From contig NCCR01000018.1 of NCBI GenBank assembly GCA_002279765.1, positions 38,206 to 47,933 of the forward strand: DNA of 9,728 nucleotides, given 5' to 3'. Made by a program: the position numbers and the translations under genes. Shown piece by piece: positions 6,374-9,728 of the stretch. Positions within the stretch are counted from its first letter, which is position 1; each line of letters opens with the position of its first letter. This DNA comes from Verrucomicrobia bacterium 12-59-8. Lineage in GTDB: Bacteria > Verrucomicrobiota > Verrucomicrobiae > Verrucomicrobiales > Verrucomicrobiaceae. The notes beneath the pieces are model-generated. The model worked only from the letters and a program-made list of their open reading frames with translations, was not told the DNA's origin and did not search any database.

Positions 6374-6412
6374 ACATTTTTTTAACCACCAAACCACAAA
6401 GCTACACATCCC
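6374..6412 (+). promoter_or_regulatory. A/C-rich leader, second copy of ACCACCAAAC
   Basis: ACATTTTTTT (6374-6383) is followed by ACCACCAAAC (6385-6394) and a G-poor run to the ATG at 6413. These are the same two words as in the leader at 5601-5641, with different spacing. No Shine-Dalgarno is present. The seven-T run has no hairpin before it, so it is not an intrinsic terminator. Confidence 0.4.
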
Positions 6413-7021
6413 ATGCCTCACATCATTGCCACCATCAAGAAAATCGACGTCACACAAGACGATGACCGCCGCGTTTATTGGACGAGCGGTGCGGCCATCG
6501 ACGCGGATGGTGCCAACGGCCAGAACGGCAATGCCTTTGCCTACCGCAAGGACAACAAGGGTTTGGATGATTACGTCAGCGCCACAGGCTATCCAGACGG
6601 GGATAACTGGCGGGATATTCTCATTGATAACGGCAGCGGCAAGCCGTTGGATGATGGCAAGGGGAACTGGTATGCGCAGACGACCTACGCTTGGAAGGGC
6701 CGCCCGATCCCTACCCGCTATGTTGACAGCACCTTTGTGCCCTATGTGGTGGTGAACCCCACCGTGCGCCTCAATGCGGCGGGCGTGGTTATAGGCTGCA
6801 AAGCACGCATCACCTACAAAGGTAAGAGCGTGGACGCCGTGGTCGCGGATGTGAGCGGGCCGAAGAGGATCGGCGAACTGTCCATCGCTGCGGCGGTTGC
6901 GCTGGGCTTCAAGAACTCCAGCCCGCGTAATGGTGGTGTTGACGATGGGGTGGTCTTCGAGTTCTGGCCTGGCACACCTGCGCATGTCAACGGTGAGACC
7001 TACGAACTGCAACCCGCCTGA
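6413..7021 (+). CDS. GH75 chitosanase-like protein
   Basis: A 202-residue protein resembling the GH75 (fungal-type chitosanase) fold. The features are AAIDADGANGQ (27-37), STFVPYVVVNP (106-116), a VIGCKARITYKGKSVDAVVADV core (126-147), and then GPKRIGELSIAAAVALGF (149-166). In GH75 enzymes an Asp and a Glu around such a D-x-G-P...G-E-x-S motif are the proposed catalytic residues; here they would be Asp146 and Glu155. GH75 members cleave beta-1,4-linked glucosamine polymers; a bacterial wall or other polysaccharide is possible here. There is no signal peptide, unlike secreted fungal chitosanases. The start is the only ATG that keeps the whole domain and follows the leader motif. The gene lies 42 nt after the TIM-barrel gene, in the same likely transcript. 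Confidence 0.65.
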   Translation: MPHIIATIKKIDVTQDDDRRVYWTSGAAIDADGANGQNGNAFAYRKDNKGLDDYVSATGYPDGDNWRDILIDNGSGKPLDDGKGNWYAQTTYAWKGRPIPTRYVDSTFVPYVVVNPTVRLNAAGVVIGCKARITYKGKSVDAVVADVSGPKRIGELSIAAAVALGFKNSSPRNGGVDDGVVFEFWPGTPAHVNGETYELQPA

Positions 7022-7085
7022 TTCTGTTGGGTGCGCGGAGTGGGCAGCCTGCCGCCGTGTGTCCGCAGCCTTCACCAATACTTTC

Positions 7086-7871
7086 ATGAGAGCATTCCTG
7101 CTTCATTCGGTTCTGGCCATGGCCTTGCTGGCTTCTACAGCCTGTGGTCAGCAGAATGTTTTCAAAGGGGAAATCAAATGGACGGTGCCTGCCGAAAACA
7201 TCCCATCTGCCAAGGCGGTGCTCGGGCTGCAAGACGCGGAGGCCAAACAGGAGGAGGTGTGGTTCTTTGACACCGCAGGGCAGGATCTGCGCAAGGAGCA
7301 CCATCTCGTGCTCCGGGCGCGGCGTGATGACAAGAAGACCGACTCGACGGTGAAGCTGCGTCTTGCTGATGCTACGGGCACTCCGGGTGCGAGCAGCCCG
7401 CAGGGGAAGGTGGAACTGGACTGGGGAGAGGGAGCGCAGTCTCTGTCTTTATCAGAGGATGCAGAGGAGTCTGAAATCCCGGCGCTGGAGAAAGTGATGG
7501 GGGGAAATGCTGCCGTGAAGGAGCTGTTTCCGACCAAAGCGCAGCAGAAACTGCTGGCACCTGCACTGGCCACCCTCGACTGGGGACAGATCAAACGCTA
7601 CGGCCCGGTGAAGGCGCAGGTCTGGAAGAACAAGGTCGGCAAGAAGGCCAAGGTGCATCTGCCCGGATATGACGAGGTCACGGCCGAACTCTGGCACCTG
7701 GAAAAGGGGGCGAGCCGCCGCGACATCCTGGAGATCTCCATCAAGACCGAAGGGACGCGGGAGCAGATTAAACAGCGGGCGGAGGTCTTCTTTAACGCCG
7801 TCCGCAAGCAACTGGTGGGTGATACCTCGAAGACGGGCGCGGTGCTGGATTTCTTCGCGCCGGGAAAGTGA
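7086..7871 (+). CDS. Exported CYTH-like domain protein, putative lipoprotein
   Basis: A 261-residue protein starting with MRAFLLHSVLAMALLASTAC. Cys20 could be lipidated, although STAC is a poor lipobox, so signal peptidase I cleavage is also possible. The mature part has the order of elements of a CYTH triphosphate-tunnel fold: GEIKWTV (28-34), VWFFDTAGQDLRKEHHLVLRAR (58-79, the typical yFDT...L...LRxR), TVKLRL (88-93), KVELDW (108-113), KAQVWKNK, ELWHLEKG (201-208) and LEISIKTEG (215-223). The ExExK signature is incomplete (KGEIK, first Glu replaced), so classic triphosphatase activity is doubtful. The frame is open upstream to 6897, but that part overlaps the GH75-like gene and is spurious; the signal peptide fixes the start at 7086. 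It is the only clearly exported soluble product of the cluster, so an envelope-side partner or protective role is conceivable. Confidence 0.6.
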   Translation: MRAFLLHSVLAMALLASTACGQQNVFKGEIKWTVPAENIPSAKAVLGLQDAEAKQEEVWFFDTAGQDLRKEHHLVLRARRDDKKTDSTVKLRLADATGTPGASSPQGKVELDWGEGAQSLSLSEDAEESEIPALEKVMGGNAAVKELFPTKAQQKLLAPALATLDWGQIKRYGPVKAQVWKNKVGKKAKVHLPGYDEVTAELWHLEKGASRRDILEISIKTEGTREQIKQRAEVFFNAVRKQLVGDTSKTGAVLDFFAPGK

Positions 7872-7923
7872 TTCAAATGATGATGAGCCCGCTTCACCAA
7901 TTATTCTAAACAACACCCTCACC

Positions 7924-8604
7924 ATGCCAAACTACAACTCAGACCGCCTGTTCCTGCACCCGATGCTACATGCTGCTTTGCCCGGCATGCTGGAAGCCAT
8001 TCAGAAGAAACTTCCCGCCGGATGGACTCCCCGAACGGGCTCCCAGGGCATTCACCGCACGCCCAACGAGCAATTTGAGATCTACAAAAAGGGGCGGCAG
8101 TTTGTGAACGGAGTGTGGAAGAAGGTGGGAACCACGTATACCGGCAAGGACGGCTTCAAGAACAAGTCGCGTCATAATTACCTGCCCGCCACGGCGGTGG
8201 ATATCGTGCTGATCCAACCTAATGGGGTGGAGCTTGAGGCTGGGCCGCAGGAAAACAAGATCAAGGCCGGTGCGCTGGCGTTCGGCTTTGAGTGGGGTGG
8301 AGACTGGCCGGAGGGACAGCAGGACCTGCCGCACATCCAGCTCCCACTCAGCAAGCTCTTCAAAAGCTCGTTGGATCGTGATGAGACGTTGCAATGGCAG
8401 AAGTACCTGTTTCACGCCGGGGCACTGACGGACGCTTCGCAACTCGACGGCAACTGGGGTGACATTTCAAAGTCGGCGCTGAACACGGTGGCGGGCACAC
8501 GGGAGCAGACCCCGGCGGCATGGGAGACTTTGTTCAACCGCTTCGGCTCCATCGAGGAGATGACGGACTTCGATGGGTTTGCATGGGTGCCGAAGGTGAA
8601 ATAG
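7924..8604 (+). CDS. M15 peptidase, endolysin/VanY-like
   Basis: A 226-residue zinc peptidase of the M15 family (L-Ala-D-Glu endopeptidase or D-Ala-D-Ala carboxypeptidase type), expected to cut peptidoglycan stem peptides. Visible motifs are HRTPNEQFEIYKKGRQ (44-59), KSRHNYLPATAVDI (81-94) with zinc ligands His84 and Asp93, GFEWGGDW (121-128), and DLPHIQL (134-140) with third ligand His137. The His-to-Asp spacing is nine residues, longer than the usual SxHxxGxAxD. The tail, LDGNWGDISKSALNTV (174-189), resembles a peptidoglycan-binding repeat (dG.wG..t..Al). There is no signal peptide, as in phage endolysins. The ATG at 7924 fits the domain start; a longer open frame upstream is out of phase with, and overlaps, the previous gene. 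The stop lies 10 nt from the convergent DUF1501 stop. Confidence 0.88.
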   Translation: MPNYNSDRLFLHPMLHAALPGMLEAIQKKLPAGWTPRTGSQGIHRTPNEQFEIYKKGRQFVNGVWKKVGTTYTGKDGFKNKSRHNYLPATAVDIVLIQPNGVELEAGPQENKIKAGALAFGFEWGGDWPEGQQDLPHIQLPLSKLFKSSLDRDETLQWQKYLFHAGALTDASQLDGNWGDISKSALNTVAGTREQTPAAWETLFNRFGSIEEMTDFDGFAWVPKVK

Positions 8605-8614
8605 AGCCTCTGAG

Positions 8615-9728
<1,114 letters not shown>

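Noticed and set aside
7022..7085. GC-rich inverted segments (GCGGA/TCCGC around GGCAG/CTGCC) as a terminator after the GH75-like gene
   Set aside because: Stems are only 5 bp and no T-run follows, so it is not a credible intrinsic terminator.
5549..7087. 512-codon minus-strand open frame, the longest in the window
   Set aside because: It runs antisense through two domain-bearing plus genes and across their intergenic leaders. Its translation is Arg/Val/His-rich with no recognisable domain, typical of a GC-driven shadow frame.
8605..8614. Bidirectional terminator between the convergent M15 and DUF1501 genes
   Set aside because: The gap is 10 nt with no inverted repeat or T-run; termination there, if any, must use another mechanism or lie within the coding sequences.

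Overview
The window looks like chromosomal DNA of a moderately GC-rich Verrucomicrobiota bacterium, plausibly Prosthecobacter-like. This is inferred from gene content: a DUF1501 protein, a small PEP-CTERM protein with a VPEP-hydrophobic-RRRR tail, a bacterial VHL-beta-like domain, and start codons without Shine-Dalgarno sequences. No rRNA, tRNA, CRISPR array or insertion sequence was seen.

Left block, minus strand (162-3574), in transcription order: a secreted metallopeptidase with an N-terminal VHL-beta-like domain; a DUF4112 membrane protein; a PrsW-type membrane protease 26 nt after it; a perfect palindrome that probably ends this transcript; a sigma70-like promoter driving a 64-residue PEP-CTERM protein; a well-formed intrinsic terminator; and a Bcp/PrxQ peroxiredoxin. 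The theme is envelope and stress functions.

Centre (3575-4287): about 700 bp without a convincing gene. It holds two interleaved inverted repeats (possible pseudoknot) upstream of the metallopeptidase, an AT-rich stretch with a good sigma70-like promoter facing right, and a small hairpin.

Right block, plus strand (4288-8604): five co-directional genes. They encode a multi-pass membrane protein with a large N-terminal non-membrane domain, a TIM-barrel glycoside-hydrolase-like protein, a GH75 chitosanase-like protein, an exported or lipoprotein CYTH-like protein, and an M15 peptidase with a possible C-terminal wall-binding region. The three hydrolase-like proteins have no signal peptide although their expected substrates lie outside the cytoplasm, and a membrane protein is encoded beside them. 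This resembles a lysis cassette (holin-like plus endolysins) or a set of effectors for a secretion or injection machine. It is the best candidate here for an undescribed system, but the joint function is inference. Short A/C-rich, G-poor leaders with shared 10-nt words precede four of these genes.

Right edge (8615-9728, minus): a DUF1501 protein, convergent with the M15 gene and cut at its N-terminus by the window end.
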